Assembly (NCBI GenBank): GCA_934777095.1 | Contig: CAKVNP010000051.1 | Coordinates: forward strand, 1-10,065 | From: an uncultured Clostridium sp. | GTDB taxonomy: Bacteria > Bacillota > Clostridia > Clostridiales > Clostridiaceae | Direction: 5' to 3' | Length of the DNA stretch: 10,065 nt | Part shown: piece by piece, positions 1 to 6,650 of the stretch | How positions within the stretch are numbered: the first letter of the stretch is position 1 | Layout of the letters: each line of letters starts with the position of its first letter | Program-made: the position numbers and the translations under genes | The notes under the pieces: generated by a model | What the model saw: only the letters and a program-made list of their open reading frames with translations | Databases searched by the model: none | What the model was told of the DNA's origin: nothing

Positions 1-75
1 CATTTCCTCTTTATTAGCAGTATCAACATTTAACTGTCTTAACACCTGCTGAATGAGTTCAAACGTTCCTATCAT
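1..75 (-). CDS. Possible start of the group II intron-encoded protein (partial)
   Basis: From an ATG at 75 a frame stays open for 25 codons to the window edge, beginning MIGTFELIQQVLRQ. It lies about 460 nt into the group II intron, after the EBS1 hairpin and a further hairpin region, which is where the domain IV reading frame of mobile group II introns normally starts. Such proteins combine reverse transcriptase, maturase and often endonuclease domains, but none of those motifs falls within these 25 residues. The amphipathic 'ELIQQVL' style is reminiscent of reverse transcriptase N-termini, which is only a weak argument. No good ribosome-binding site precedes the ATG. It is not dnaE exon 3, which should begin with the EQVMQI-like sequence. 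Confidence 0.4.
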   Translation of the reverse strand, partial: MIGTFELIQQVLRQLNVDTANKEEM

Positions 76-155
76 TCTATCTTTACATATTAACTTAGGC
101 TTTCTCTAGAACCGCTAAGTATCTTTTCGCTTTGTAAGGGTTAGCTAAAGACGAG

Positions 156-177
156 TAATAAATAAATTTATTTATTA
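156..177. repeat. 22-bp perfect AT palindrome in the group II intron
   Basis: The 22 bases read identically on both strands (A/T only) and would form an 11-bp hairpin with essentially no loop. It directly follows the EBS1 stem on the minus strand. In a group II intron this position could be the domain II stem, but I cannot prove the assignment. Confidence 0.5.
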
Positions 178-182
178 AACAT

Positions 183-210
183 AAATTATATAACCAAGAA
201 TATATAATTT
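183..210 (-). other. EBS1 stem-loop of the group II intron
   Basis: On the minus strand AAATTATATA (210-201) pairs perfectly with TATATAATTT (192-183). The 8-base loop is TTCTTGGT. Its CTTGGT (198-193) is the exact complement of ACCAAG at 539-534, the six bases before the proposed intron start. A 6-bp match displayed in the loop of a 10-bp stem is the expected geometry of the exon-binding site 1 that selects the 5' splice site and, in mobility, the DNA target. Confidence 0.82.
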
Positions 211-533
211 ACACTTAGATTATTGCTTACATTTCACAATTATTTGGTTTTCGATTCCTTAAACGAGAATTTCTTTGCGTAGCCATATTAATTTTATAGA
301 CCCCCGATTACTTCTCTAATCACTTTTCAGATCCAATTTTCACCGACTTTAACGAGCTTCATACATAAATATGTTAAACTACTTATGCATGTCGTAGCTT
401 AGGGAAGAATTACCCTTAATAATTCTTAAAAGGATTTTCACCTTTCACTTCAAATGATAAGTTAGATATTAATATATCCCTGCAATTTTATATTATATTT
501 CTATAATTTTTGTATTTGCAGAACGTTTCGCAC

Positions 534-1353
534 CTTGGTACACCATTACTCCATATGTGACATCTAAAATGTCCTCTAATTCAGGAGTTTCGTAATGAAC
601 ACTGTCTTTATTTCTTTTTCCCTCAATATATCTTGGAATCTCTGCCATTGGTCCTGGTCTATATAATGATATCCCGGCTATAATATCTTCTAAACAATCT
701 GGCTTTAATTCCTTCATAAAGGATGTCATTCCTGGAGATTCAAGCTGGAATACACCTGCTGTTTTTCCCTCTCCAATCATCTTGTATACTTCTTTATCTT
801 CCATATCGATTTTATCTAAATCAATATCTATTCCTCTATTTTGCTTAATCATCTTAACAGCATCACTCATAACTGTTAATGTTCTAAGCCCTAAGAAGTC
901 CATCTTTAATAGTCCAAGCTCTTCAAGAGTTGTCATATCAAATTGGGCTACTATATTATCTTCATTTCTTTGCAGTGGTACATATTCCACTAGTGGCTTT
1001 GATGCAATAACTACCCCTGCTGCGTGAGTAGATGAGTGTCTAGGTAACCCCTCAAGAGTTTTGCTGACATCAATTAGTGTCTTAACTCTCTCATCAGTAT
1101 CATAAGCTGCTTTAAGCTCTGGATTCATATCTAAAGCCTTTGTTATTGTTATTCCAAGCATCGTTGGAATCATCTTAGCTACTCTATCAACTTCTGCATA
1201 TGAATAATTCATTGCTCTTCCTACGTCTCTGATACAAAGCCTAGCTGCCATTGTACCAAAGGTAATTATCTGTGATACATTTTTAACTCCATATTTATCA
1301 ACAACATAATCAATTACTTCCTGTCTTCTTTCGTAACAGAAATCCGAATCGAT
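534..1353 (-). CDS. dnaE: DNA polymerase III alpha subunit DnaE, exon 2
   Basis: This is the middle of the replicative polymerase, residues 420-692 if joined to exon 1 after residue 419. It starts IDSDFCYERR, which completes the catalytic motif P-D-I-D begun in exon 1. It continues through QIITFGTMAARLCIRDVGRA, the third catalytic Asp in LKMDFLGLRTLT (about residue 571, matching E. coli D555), and the finger motif SLYRPGPMAEIPRYIEGK. It ends at DVTYGVMVYQ plus the first base of the next codon. The usual continuation EQVMQI is absent; instead group II intron sequence follows, and reading on gives 13 unrelated residues before a stop. There is no start codon: the frame is entered from the group I intron 3' splice site. 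One variant residue is the Ser in IDSD, where Val or Thr is common. The C-terminal third of the protein (rest of fingers, beta-clamp and OB domains) is beyond the window. Confidence 0.93.
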
Positions 1354-1673
1354 CTATTCCTACCCTCTCTTTCGAGATACTTGAACACTGATTTTTCAGT
1401 GGGTATAGACTATATCTTCTCCCACCGGCCTTAAACGGTTTGGGATGCCCCGCTTCGCAAATGTATATCTAACATTCACTACGTGCCCTTGCACTAGTCG
1501 TTGGACCTTTCTCTTTTCAAGACTTGGCTGCTGGTTATCCAATCCCTTTAATTTTTACGGTTAAACCACCTTTTCACTTAGACATATTTCATCCTTTTGC
1601 TTTGGTTTAAAGGGCTCTAAGGACTTTCCAGCAATTCGAGGCTCTTTAAGTATATTATTTCTAATATACACGA
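1354..1673 (-). ncRNA. Group I intron catalytic core (P3-P9 and 3' splice site)
   Basis: On the minus strand, in order: P/P4 element AATTGCTGGAAAGTCC (1636-1621); R element CCAGCAGCCAAGTC (1534-1521), whose CCAGC pairs with GCTGG of the first to form P4; P3'/P7 strand GGTCCAACGACTA (1507-1495); and S element AAGATATAGTC (1418-1408). TAGTC of S pairs with GACTA to form P7, the guanosine-binding helix. P3 is probably GCCT (near 1640) with AGGT. P9 is the hairpin CACTGA/TCAGTG (1401-1386). Next comes CTC-GAAA-GAG with a GNRA loop, and then the terminal G at 1354. The order and content of these conserved blocks leave little doubt about the group I assignment. Confidence 0.9.
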
Positions 1674-1687
1674 CTATAAGTTAACTT
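1669..1687 (-). other. 3' strand of P1 plus internal guide sequence, overlapping the endonuclease stop
   Basis: AAGTTAACTT (1687-1678) pairs over 10 bp (one G-U) with AAGTTAATTT at intron positions 5-14 (2542-2533). After a small internal loop, UA pairs with the first two intron bases. The following GUC-g-UG (1674-1669) pairs with exon CA-GAU, placing a G opposite the splice-site U at 2547, as group I P1 helices require. That G is the last base of the endonuclease TAG stop. The extension helix is strong; the guide pairing is short, with one bulge, so it is tentative. Confidence 0.65.
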
Positions 1688-2507
1688 TCTCACTATTTTT
1701 TAAAATAATATACTTCTTATATTTTCTATCTAAATAAATATTTGAATTATCATATAAATATTCCATTATACTTAATGTTTTGTTTTTCCCACCATAACTT
1801 ATATAGTAATTATTCTTATCATTATTCCATCTTTTAAAAACTCTTTTTTGATAGTCATATTCAGAACAATTATTAAAAATATCAATTATTTTCTCTAACA
1901 ATTCTTTAGTACCACAAATTTTAAAGTTTATTGAATTCCTTGATAATACTAAACTTCCATCGCCATCAAAATATCCACGAATAAAATGTCTATAAAACTT
2001 TTCATTGAGAATTGACTCTTTAGGAAAATCAAGTACTAGCGTTTTATTATTTATTACGCCTTTTTGTTTTATGTCTTCAACCAACTTTTTGCTATTTATA
2101 AGAATTCTACTGTAGTTAAAATTTCCATATGATGATTGTGATAAATATCTCTTAATCGGATATGTAGCATTAATACTTTTTTTAAACTTCAACAAATGAT
2201 TTTCATCATTTTGAGATAAAGCTATTCCAAGATTATTACCTGTAATATATCCATCAGCATAAATGAATCCAAGCCAATAAGCTTTCTCGTCGGTATTTAT
2301 TTCTTCGAAAAAACTTTCATTACAGTAATATCTTTTATGACTTTGACTTGAGTTTCTAGTTTGTATATTCCAGCGCTTAAGCGCATCATAAATACCACAT
2401 AAACTATATCCATACTTATCAGCTATTTCCTTACAAGATATTTGTTTATTTATATATAATTCAATAATTTCATTTTTATATTTATCTAGTTCAAATCTTT
2501 TAGTCAT
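1674..2507 (-). CDS. LAGLIDADG homing endonuclease encoded in the group I intron
   Basis: This predicted site-specific DNA endonuclease would start intron homing by cutting intronless dnaE at the insertion site. The 277-residue protein carries two LAGLIDADG motifs. Numbering from an alternative GTG three codons upstream (2516), WLGFIYADG is at 81-89 and IRGYFDGDG at 179-187, each with its acidic residue (D88, and D184 or D186). This makes it a monomeric two-domain enzyme. The N-terminus, about residues 13-50, looks like a helix-turn-helix (IIELYINKQISCKEIADKYG...). I choose ATG 2507 because AGGTG lies about 7 nt upstream, and it would overlap the GTG. The gene fills nearly the whole P1 loop and its last codons form the 3' strand of that helix. 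It is strikingly AT-rich next to dnaE, consistent with separate origin. It appears intact. Some LAGLIDADG proteins also act as maturases, which cannot be judged from sequence. Confidence 0.92.
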   Translation of the reverse strand: MTKRFELDKYKNEIIELYINKQISCKEIADKYGYSLCGIYDALKRWNIQTRNSSQSHKRYYCNESFFEEINTDEKAYWLGFIYADGYITGNNLGIALSQNDENHLLKFKKSINATYPIKRYLSQSSYGNFNYSRILINSKKLVEDIKQKGVINNKTLVLDFPKESILNEKFYRHFIRGYFDGDGSLVLSRNSINFKICGTKELLEKIIDIFNNCSEYDYQKRVFKRWNNDKNNYYISYGGKNKTLSIMEYLYDNSNIYLDRKYKKYIILKNSEKVNL

Positions 2508-2546
2508 TATTTTCACCTAGTAAAAATTATTTAAATTAACTTTTTA

Positions 2547-3803
2547 ATCTGGCATACTAACTCTTTCCGGATTTAGGAAGCGCTCAAAGATCAAGCTATA
2601 CTTTATTGGATCTATTTTTGTGATTCCCAAAGTATAGGCAACAATGGAGCCTGCAGCTGATCCTCTTCCTGGTCCTGTTGGTATTCCATTTTCATTAGAG
2701 AAATGAATGAAATCCCAGGTAATCAAGAAGTAATCCACATATCCCATTTGATTAATTACTCCCAGCTCATATTCAAGCCTTTCAACGTATTCTAATGCTT
2801 CCTTATTGGTATCCGCAAATCCCTTAACTGCTTTAACGTCTATAGGTTTTCCTACAAAATCTTTAAAAACATCATACCTTTCTACAAGGCCTTCATAACA
2901 TACTTCCTGTAAGTATTCAAAGTGGTCCTTATTATCAGGTACTGGGAAATTCGGCAGCTTCGATACGTGGAATTCATAATCAAAATTACATTCTTCTGCT
3001 ATCTTTACTGAGTTCTCTAAAGCTTCAGGTGCATAGGCAAATAAATCCCACATTTCTTCCTGTGACTTTAAATAGAACTGATCAGATGGATATCTTCTTC
3101 TATTTGTATCATCAATAGTCTTACCAGTCTGAATACACATTAAGATATCATGTGCTTTTGAATCTTCCTGCTTAAGATAATGAACATCGTTAGTTGCTAT
3201 TAGTGGAATACCTGTTTCTTTAGATAACTTCATATTCCAATCAATAACCTTACGCTGCTCCTCCATGCCATGATCCTGGATTTCAAGATAAAATCCTTCT
3301 TTAAATATATCTTTATACTCTAAAGCCAGCTCTTTAGCCTTTTCATAGTTATCAGCCATAATAGCCCTTTGCACTTCTCCACCCAGACAAGCACTTAAAG
3401 CTATTAAACCTTCACTATGTTTTCTTAAGTATTCGTGGTCAACTCTTGGTTTATAATAAAAACCATCTATAGAAGCTGCTGATACTATCTTCATTAAGTT
3501 TTCATAACCAACTTCATTTTTAACTAAAAGAACTAAGTGATTAGTTGAATTTTCTTTATCTGCAACTTTTATATTCATTGATTTAGCTGCAACATAAACT
3601 TCGCATCCTAATATAGGCTTAATTCCATTAGCTACTGCTTCTTTATAAAAAGCAACACAACCATACATAACACCATGGTCCGTAATGGCTATGCTTTTCA
3701 TCCCCAGCTCCTTTGCTCTGGCAATAAGATTTTTTATCTTAGCAGAACTATCAAGAAGACTGTACTCAGTGTGTAAATGAAGGTGGCAAAATTCTTTCGT
3801 CAA
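2547..3803 (-). CDS. dnaE: DNA polymerase III alpha subunit DnaE, exon 1 (N-terminal)
   Basis: This encodes the first 419 residues of the replicative DNA polymerase alpha subunit of the DnaE1 type. The N-terminal PHP domain begins [16 protein letters not shown] (metal-type His 7, 9 and 11), with AITDHG at 40-44 and GCEVYV near 66-71. The palm follows, with [10 protein letters not shown] at about 377-386 and [10 protein letters not shown] at the end. The final Asp419 corresponds to the first catalytic Asp (D401 of E. coli), and a TAA follows at once because the group I intron starts here. The start is TTG at 3803, preceded by GAGGGGTGA with 5-6 nt spacing; no ATG fits the conserved N-terminus better. 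Exons 1 and 2 together give 692 codons of an expected roughly 1170-1190. Without splicing, only a PHP-containing fragment lacking a complete active site would be made. Confidence 0.95.
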
Positions 3804-3823
3804 AATATCACCCCTCTTTTTTA

Positions 3824-3937
3824 ATTATGAATTATGAATTAATGATAAAACTCACAGAGTTTTTATAATTATATTTTTTAAACTCCCTTGAAGGAGTTTA
3901 TTCCACAATTCATCATTCATCACTCATCATTCATCAT
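3824..3937 (-). repeat. Dispersed-type repeat, copy A: 7-bp units flanking two hairpins
   Basis: The element fills the whiA-dnaE spacer. On the minus strand it begins with four 7-bp units of the ATGATGA type (3937-3910; one is GTGATGA). It continues with a hairpin AAACTCC/GGAGTTT (3880-3899) and a second hairpin AAAACTC/GAGTTTT (3847-3863). It ends in units that read ATTATGA twice on the plus strand (3824-3837). The unit arrays at the two ends are therefore inverted relative to each other, as in a MITE. A related element at 7639-7730 lies in the opposite orientation. No clear terminator or dnaE promoter is seen here, so whiA and dnaE may be co-transcribed through it. Confidence 0.7.
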
Positions 3938-3940
3938 TAA

Positions 3941-4891
3941 CTAATAATTTCCGCTTCTTATTTCCTCGGCAATTTTTTCTATTTTTCTCAATCGATGATT
4001 AATTCCTGATTTTCCTACTGGTGGATTTAGCATCTCACCTAGTTCCTTAAGCGATTCGTCTGGATAGCTTAATCTTAATTCTGCAACTTCCTGTAGATTT
4101 TTAGGAAGTCTTTTTAAGCCTATTTTGCTTTGAATCAGCTTTATACTTTCTACTTGTCTTACTGCTGCATTTACAGTTTTACTAAGATTGGCAGTTTCGC
4201 AGTTAACAAGTCTATTGACGTTGTTTCTCATTTCCTTCATTATTCTGATGTTTTCTAATTCTAATAAAGAAGTATGTGCGCCAATAATATTTAAAAGGTC
4301 AACTATCTGCTCACCTTCTTTTATATAAATAATATAACTGTTCTTTCTTTGAATTACCTTTGAATTTAACCCAAATGAATTAATTAATTTACATAAGTCA
4401 ACAGCGTATTCTTCATTGTGAATAACAAACTCTAAATGATATGTTTTTTCAGGGTTGCTAATACTCCCTCCCCCTATAAATGCGCCTCTTACATAAGCTC
4501 TTTTGCATTCTTCGGTCTTTATCATTTCATCATCTATCGTGTAGTCCAGAGTTAAAACTCCATCTACCTCTTTAAATATACCTGTTATTTTCAGTAAATC
4601 TCTTACTCCCATTTCTTCATCAATCAAAACCATATAAATATTGTTCTTTTTTAATGAATTACTTTTCTTAACCATCAGCTTAGAATGAATATCAAAGTAT
4701 TCTTTTAATATAGTAAATATATGTCTTGCTGATGCTGGATTTTCTGTGGTTATCTTAAAGCTTAAACCCTTACCACTAAATCCAATTGTTCCACTGCCCT
4801 TCATAATTGCAGATATTTCTGCTAATGCTTCTTCTCTGGATATATCTATATATCTACATATTTCTCCCTTTACCTTTGCTGAAAACGACAT
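3941..4891 (-). CDS. whiA: DNA-binding protein WhiA
   Basis: This is a conserved Gram-positive DNA-binding protein, a sporulation regulator in Streptomyces and linked to cell division and chromosome segregation in Bacillus. The 316-residue length is normal. The N-terminal part has the LAGLIDADG-derived fold known for the family but without catalytic acids: the motif region reads YVRGAFIGGGSISNP (about 133-147), with Gly where endonucleases carry Asp. A C-terminal helix-turn-helix covers about residues 235-312 (LSKTVNAAVRQVESI..., then LPKNLQEVAELRLSYPDESLKELGEML). ATG 4891 is preceded by AGGAG at 9 nt. It is normally directly downstream of yvcK; here a lipoprotein gene and a promoter intervene. 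Identification is firm; its targets in this organism cannot be read from the sequence. Confidence 0.96.
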   Translation of the reverse strand: MSFSAKVKGEICRYIDISREEALAEISAIMKGSGTIGFSGKGLSFKITTENPASARHIFTILKEYFDIHSKLMVKKSNSLKKNNIYMVLIDEEMGVRDLLKITGIFKEVDGVLTLDYTIDDEMIKTEECKRAYVRGAFIGGGSISNPEKTYHLEFVIHNEEYAVDLCKLINSFGLNSKVIQRKNSYIIYIKEGEQIVDLLNIIGAHTSLLELENIRIMKEMRNNVNRLVNCETANLSKTVNAAVRQVESIKLIQSKIGLKRLPKNLQEVAELRLSYPDESLKELGEMLNPPVGKSGINHRLRKIEKIAEEIRSGNY

Positions 4892-4928
4892 ATATTATTA
4901 CTCCTAACTAAATTTAAATATATTTAAT

Positions 4929-4957
4929 ATTATATCATAAACTGAGCCGTATGTATC
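4929..4957 (-). promoter_or_regulatory. Probable whiA promoter
   Basis: On the minus strand TATAAT (4934-4929) is preceded by TGA, giving an extended -10 (TGATATAAT). A weak -35 GATACA (4957-4952) stands 17 bp upstream. The -10 is about 40 bp before the whiA start. The rest of the 215-bp spacer (4892-5106) shows no gene; it has a small AT hairpin near 5055-5090 without a U-run. Confidence 0.6.
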
Positions 4958-5106
4958 ATACTATTATCATCATTTATAAAAAATGAATTCCCATAAATTA
5001 AAGGCAAAACTGTTAATATTTATATTTAAATCCAAAGCCCAAATCCTCTCCAATTTACCAGGAAATTTTATCCGTAAAATAGCTAAATTTCAAAGATAAT
5101 GATGAA

Positions 5107-5598
5107 TTATTCTATTTCTTTTATAGAGTAATTTCCTGCTTTGTCTTCCAGGACTATAGTTTTGCTGCCTAAAACTTCTCCACTATCTTTATCTTCTATC
5201 TGTAAAGTAATATTATATTTAAATAAAGTTTCCTTATCTATATATCCTATCTCTGCATATATTCCTAAAATGACCAAGCCTCCTGAATTAACTATTTCGG
5301 TTGCTCCTCCATTTTCTGTTTTAAATAAAACATAATTATTATCATCAATAATCCAATGATAATTAATATTGTCAGAATCAATATCTTTAATATCTGGTGT
5401 AAGTATTATGCTTTTAACCTCATCAAATAAGGAAAATCCATTTTTATTATATTTAATATTCACCTTGCCCTCTCCCTCTGGTTTTTCTGAAAAATCTTCT
5501 ACAGACGCTGATTTAGTTATCTTATTTTCTGGCGTTTTACTGCATGATACCACTACTAAAACACTGAACAGTAATATAATAAGTGCTGTTTTTTTCAT
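5107..5598 (-). CDS. Small predicted lipoprotein of unknown function
   Basis: The 163-residue product has a lipoprotein signal peptide: MKK, a hydrophobic stretch (residues 4-17) and the lipobox VVSC with Cys19 as the lipidation site. It should therefore be anchored on the outer face of the cytoplasmic membrane. A polar linker follows (SKTPENKITKSASVEDFSEK...). About residues 80-150 alternate as in a beta-sandwich (INYHWIIDDNNYVLF... FKYNITLQIEDKDSG), loosely resembling Ig-like or PKD domains. I do not recognise a family. The start ATG 5598 has an excellent AGGAGG 8 nt upstream. It lies between yvcK, whose terminator precedes it, and whiA, which has its own promoter, so it may be a separate unit. 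No clear promoter was found; a TATAAT at 5628-5623 lacks a good -35. Its interruption of the yvcK-whiA pair suggests lineage-specific acquisition. Confidence 0.85.
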   Translation of the reverse strand: MKKTALIILLFSVLVVVSCSKTPENKITKSASVEDFSEKPEGEGKVNIKYNKNGFSLFDEVKSIILTPDIKDIDSDNINYHWIIDDNNYVLFKTENGGATEIVNSGGLVILGIYAEIGYIDKETLFKYNITLQIEDKDSGEVLGSKTIVLEDKAGNYSIKEIE

Positions 5599-5623
5599 CC
5601 TTCCACCCTCCTAATTTAAAAAA

Positions 5624-5668
5624 TTATAAAAAAATAAGTAATTATATTAAACAATATAAATTACTTAT
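5624..5668 (-). terminator. Intrinsic terminator after yvcK
   Basis: On the minus strand a 15-bp AT-rich stem with one bulged T (ATAAGTAATT...ATTACTTAT, arms 5668-5653 and 5648-5634, 4-base loop) is followed by seven T and then ATAATTTTTT. It starts within 10 nt of the yvcK stop. The stem is poor in GC, so efficiency is uncertain. Confidence 0.65.
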
Positions 5669-5675
5669 CTTTTTA

Positions 5676-6650
5676 CTATTTATCTTCTGATAATATATTA
5701 TGCATTATTATTTCTGCTAATTTTTCTGAATTATGTTTTACATATCCTTTTGTAACCTTTACTAAGTTAGTTCCTATGATATCAACATTTAAATTATTAA
5801 TATTTTCAGTATCTAGCTTTACTAATTCAGAACCTTCTTTTGCATACCTTGCCTTAATATCCTCAGGTATATCTCCATCATTAGCAATTACGTAGTTTAT
5901 GCTATCAGCTACTCCATAGTACATCAGTACTCTTAAATGGTCTGAAACCCTAAAATTATCGCTTTCGCCTGGCTGTGTCATTATATTTGAAATATATACT
6001 TTAACTGCCTGGCTGCTGCAGATAGCCTCTGATATTCCTTTTACTAATAGGTTTGGTACTATGCTTGTATAAATGCTGCCTGGGCCTAGAATAATTATAT
6101 CTGCATTATTAATAGCTTTTAATGCTTCATCTAATGGTTTTGCATCTGCTGGACTAATACTAAGTCTTTTAATTCTAGACTTTCTTGCAATAGCTTCACA
6201 AGGTATTCTAGACTCTCCTTCAACAAAATCTCCATTATCTAGTTCTGCAGTAAGCTTCATATCATCTAAAGTAACTGGCAGAACCTTTCCTTTTACGGCT
6301 AAAACAGAACTCATTTTTTGTACTGCATCTTCAAAGTTATCACTTATACCAGCCATTGCAGCCAAGAATAAATTACCAAAGCTCTGACCCTTTAAGCAGC
6401 CGTCCTCAAATCTATATTGTAATAAATCCTGCATAATAGGCTCTGTATCTGCTAAAGCTAAAATACAGTTTCTAATATCTCCTGGTGGAAGCATCCCTAA
6501 ATCTTCTCTAAGCTTTCCTGAACCGCCTCCATCATCTGCAACTGTGACTATAGCAGTAATATTGCTAGTATGCTGTTTTAACCCTCTCAACATGGTAGAA
6601 AGTCCTGTACCCCCACCAACAACCACTACATTTGGTGTATTTGTTATCAT
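5676..6650 (-). CDS. yvcK: YvcK/CofD-like protein (gluconeogenesis factor)
   Basis: This 324-residue member of the YvcK (CofD-like) family has a Rossmann-type nucleotide-sugar-binding fold. In Bacillus the family member binds UDP-sugars and is needed for growth on gluconeogenic carbon sources and for correct cell shape; the same role here is inferred. The N-terminus carries [18 protein letters not shown] (8-25). [26 protein letters not shown] (37-62) is the family's signature, followed by [20 protein letters not shown] and [17 protein letters not shown] 6650 overlaps the rapZ stop as ATGA, and AAGGGAG inside rapZ acts as the ribosome-binding site, pointing to translational coupling. The length is usual and no residue is obviously missing. 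Confidence 0.96.
   Translation of the reverse strand: MITNTPNVVVVGGGTGLSTMLRGLKQHTSNITAIVTVADDGGGSGKLREDLGMLPPGDIRNCILALADTEPIMQDLLQYRFEDGCLKGQSFGNLFLAAMAGISDNFEDAVQKMSSVLAVKGKVLPVTLDDMKLTAELDNGDFVEGESRIPCEAIARKSRIKRLSISPADAKPLDEALKAINNADIIILGPGSIYTSIVPNLLVKGISEAICSSQAVKVYISNIMTQPGESDNFRVSDHLRVLMYYGVADSINYVIANDGDIPEDIKARYAKEGSELVKLDTENINNLNVDIIGTNLVKVTKGYVKHNSEKLAEIIMHNILSEDK

Larger units (their letters stand above)
1..533 (-). mobile_element. Group II intron, 5' portion (runs off left edge), inserted in dnaE
   Basis: The dnaE reading frame is lost after V-Y-Q, and the following bases on the minus strand are GTGCG, the group II 5' consensus GUGYG. Ending the exon at CAAG puts the intron inside the Glu codon of the conserved YQEQ motif of DnaE (G|AA). 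The last six exon bases, ACCAAG at 534-539 (IBS1), find an exact complement CTTGGT at 193-198 in the loop of a 10-bp hairpin (EBS1). The base just 5' of EBS1 is U, which could pair with the predicted first base of exon 3 (A), the delta pairing of class IIA. The remaining sequence has no long frame and is hairpin-rich, as expected of domains I to III. Domains V and VI and the 3' splice site lie outside the window. EBS2 was not identified. Confidence 0.8.
1354..2546 (-). mobile_element. Group I intron with homing endonuclease gene, inserted in dnaE
   Basis: This 1193-nt insertion interrupts dnaE between codons 419 (Asp) and 420 (Ile). Both ends fit group I rules. The upstream exon ends in U (CCAGAT|TAAAA), the intron ends in G (GGAATAG|ATCGAT), and joining exons restores the conserved MPD-IDSDF sequence without indel. 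The first intron codon is an in-frame TAA, so unspliced mRNA gives a 419-residue protein. The 3' 320 nt carry the catalytic core; the rest is a LAGLIDADG endonuclease gene lying in the P1 loop. The conserved core sequences look like subgroup IA, but I have not modelled the full fold. Mobile group I introns with endonuclease genes copy themselves into intronless alleles; that this one is active is inference from its intact parts. Confidence 0.92.

Noticed and set aside
1..75. The frame at the left edge as dnaE exon 3
   Set aside because: It does not resemble the expected EQVMQIVRDLAGY-like continuation and begins about 460 nt into the group II intron, before any domain V/VI.
290..420. A CCUAAG...UAUGG 11-nt tetraloop receptor within the group II intron
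   Set aside because: Both halves occur in the right order on the minus strand (CCTAAG near 401, TATGG near 282), but the flanking bases do not form the needed helices, so it may be chance.
782..1027. Open frames on the plus strand opposite dnaE, the lipoprotein, yvcK and uvrC
   Set aside because: They are antisense to strongly conserved genes, lack ribosome-binding sites and show no recognisable protein features.
1354..2546. dnaE interruption as an intein
   Set aside because: The insertion begins with an in-frame TAA and contains stops, and its ends carry group I core sequences rather than intein splicing motifs (Cys/Ser start, HN-Cys end).
1354..2546. IStron or cyclic-di-GMP-controlled intron as known in clostridia
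   Set aside because: No transposase frame and no riboswitch aptamer-like sequence precede the core; only the LAGLIDADG gene is present.
493..3803. dnaE as a frameshifted pseudogene
   Set aside because: The two exons join without gain or loss at conserved residues, the catalytic residues are intact, and both insertions carry organised ribozyme features.
3804..3880. A dedicated dnaE promoter in repeat copy A
   Set aside because: A TATAAT occurs on the minus strand near 3872-3867 but no -35 is found at proper spacing, and AT-rich DNA gives such matches by chance.
3824..3937. 7-bp unit arrays as a CRISPR
   Set aside because: Units are 7 bp, directly abutting, with no spacers and no cas genes.
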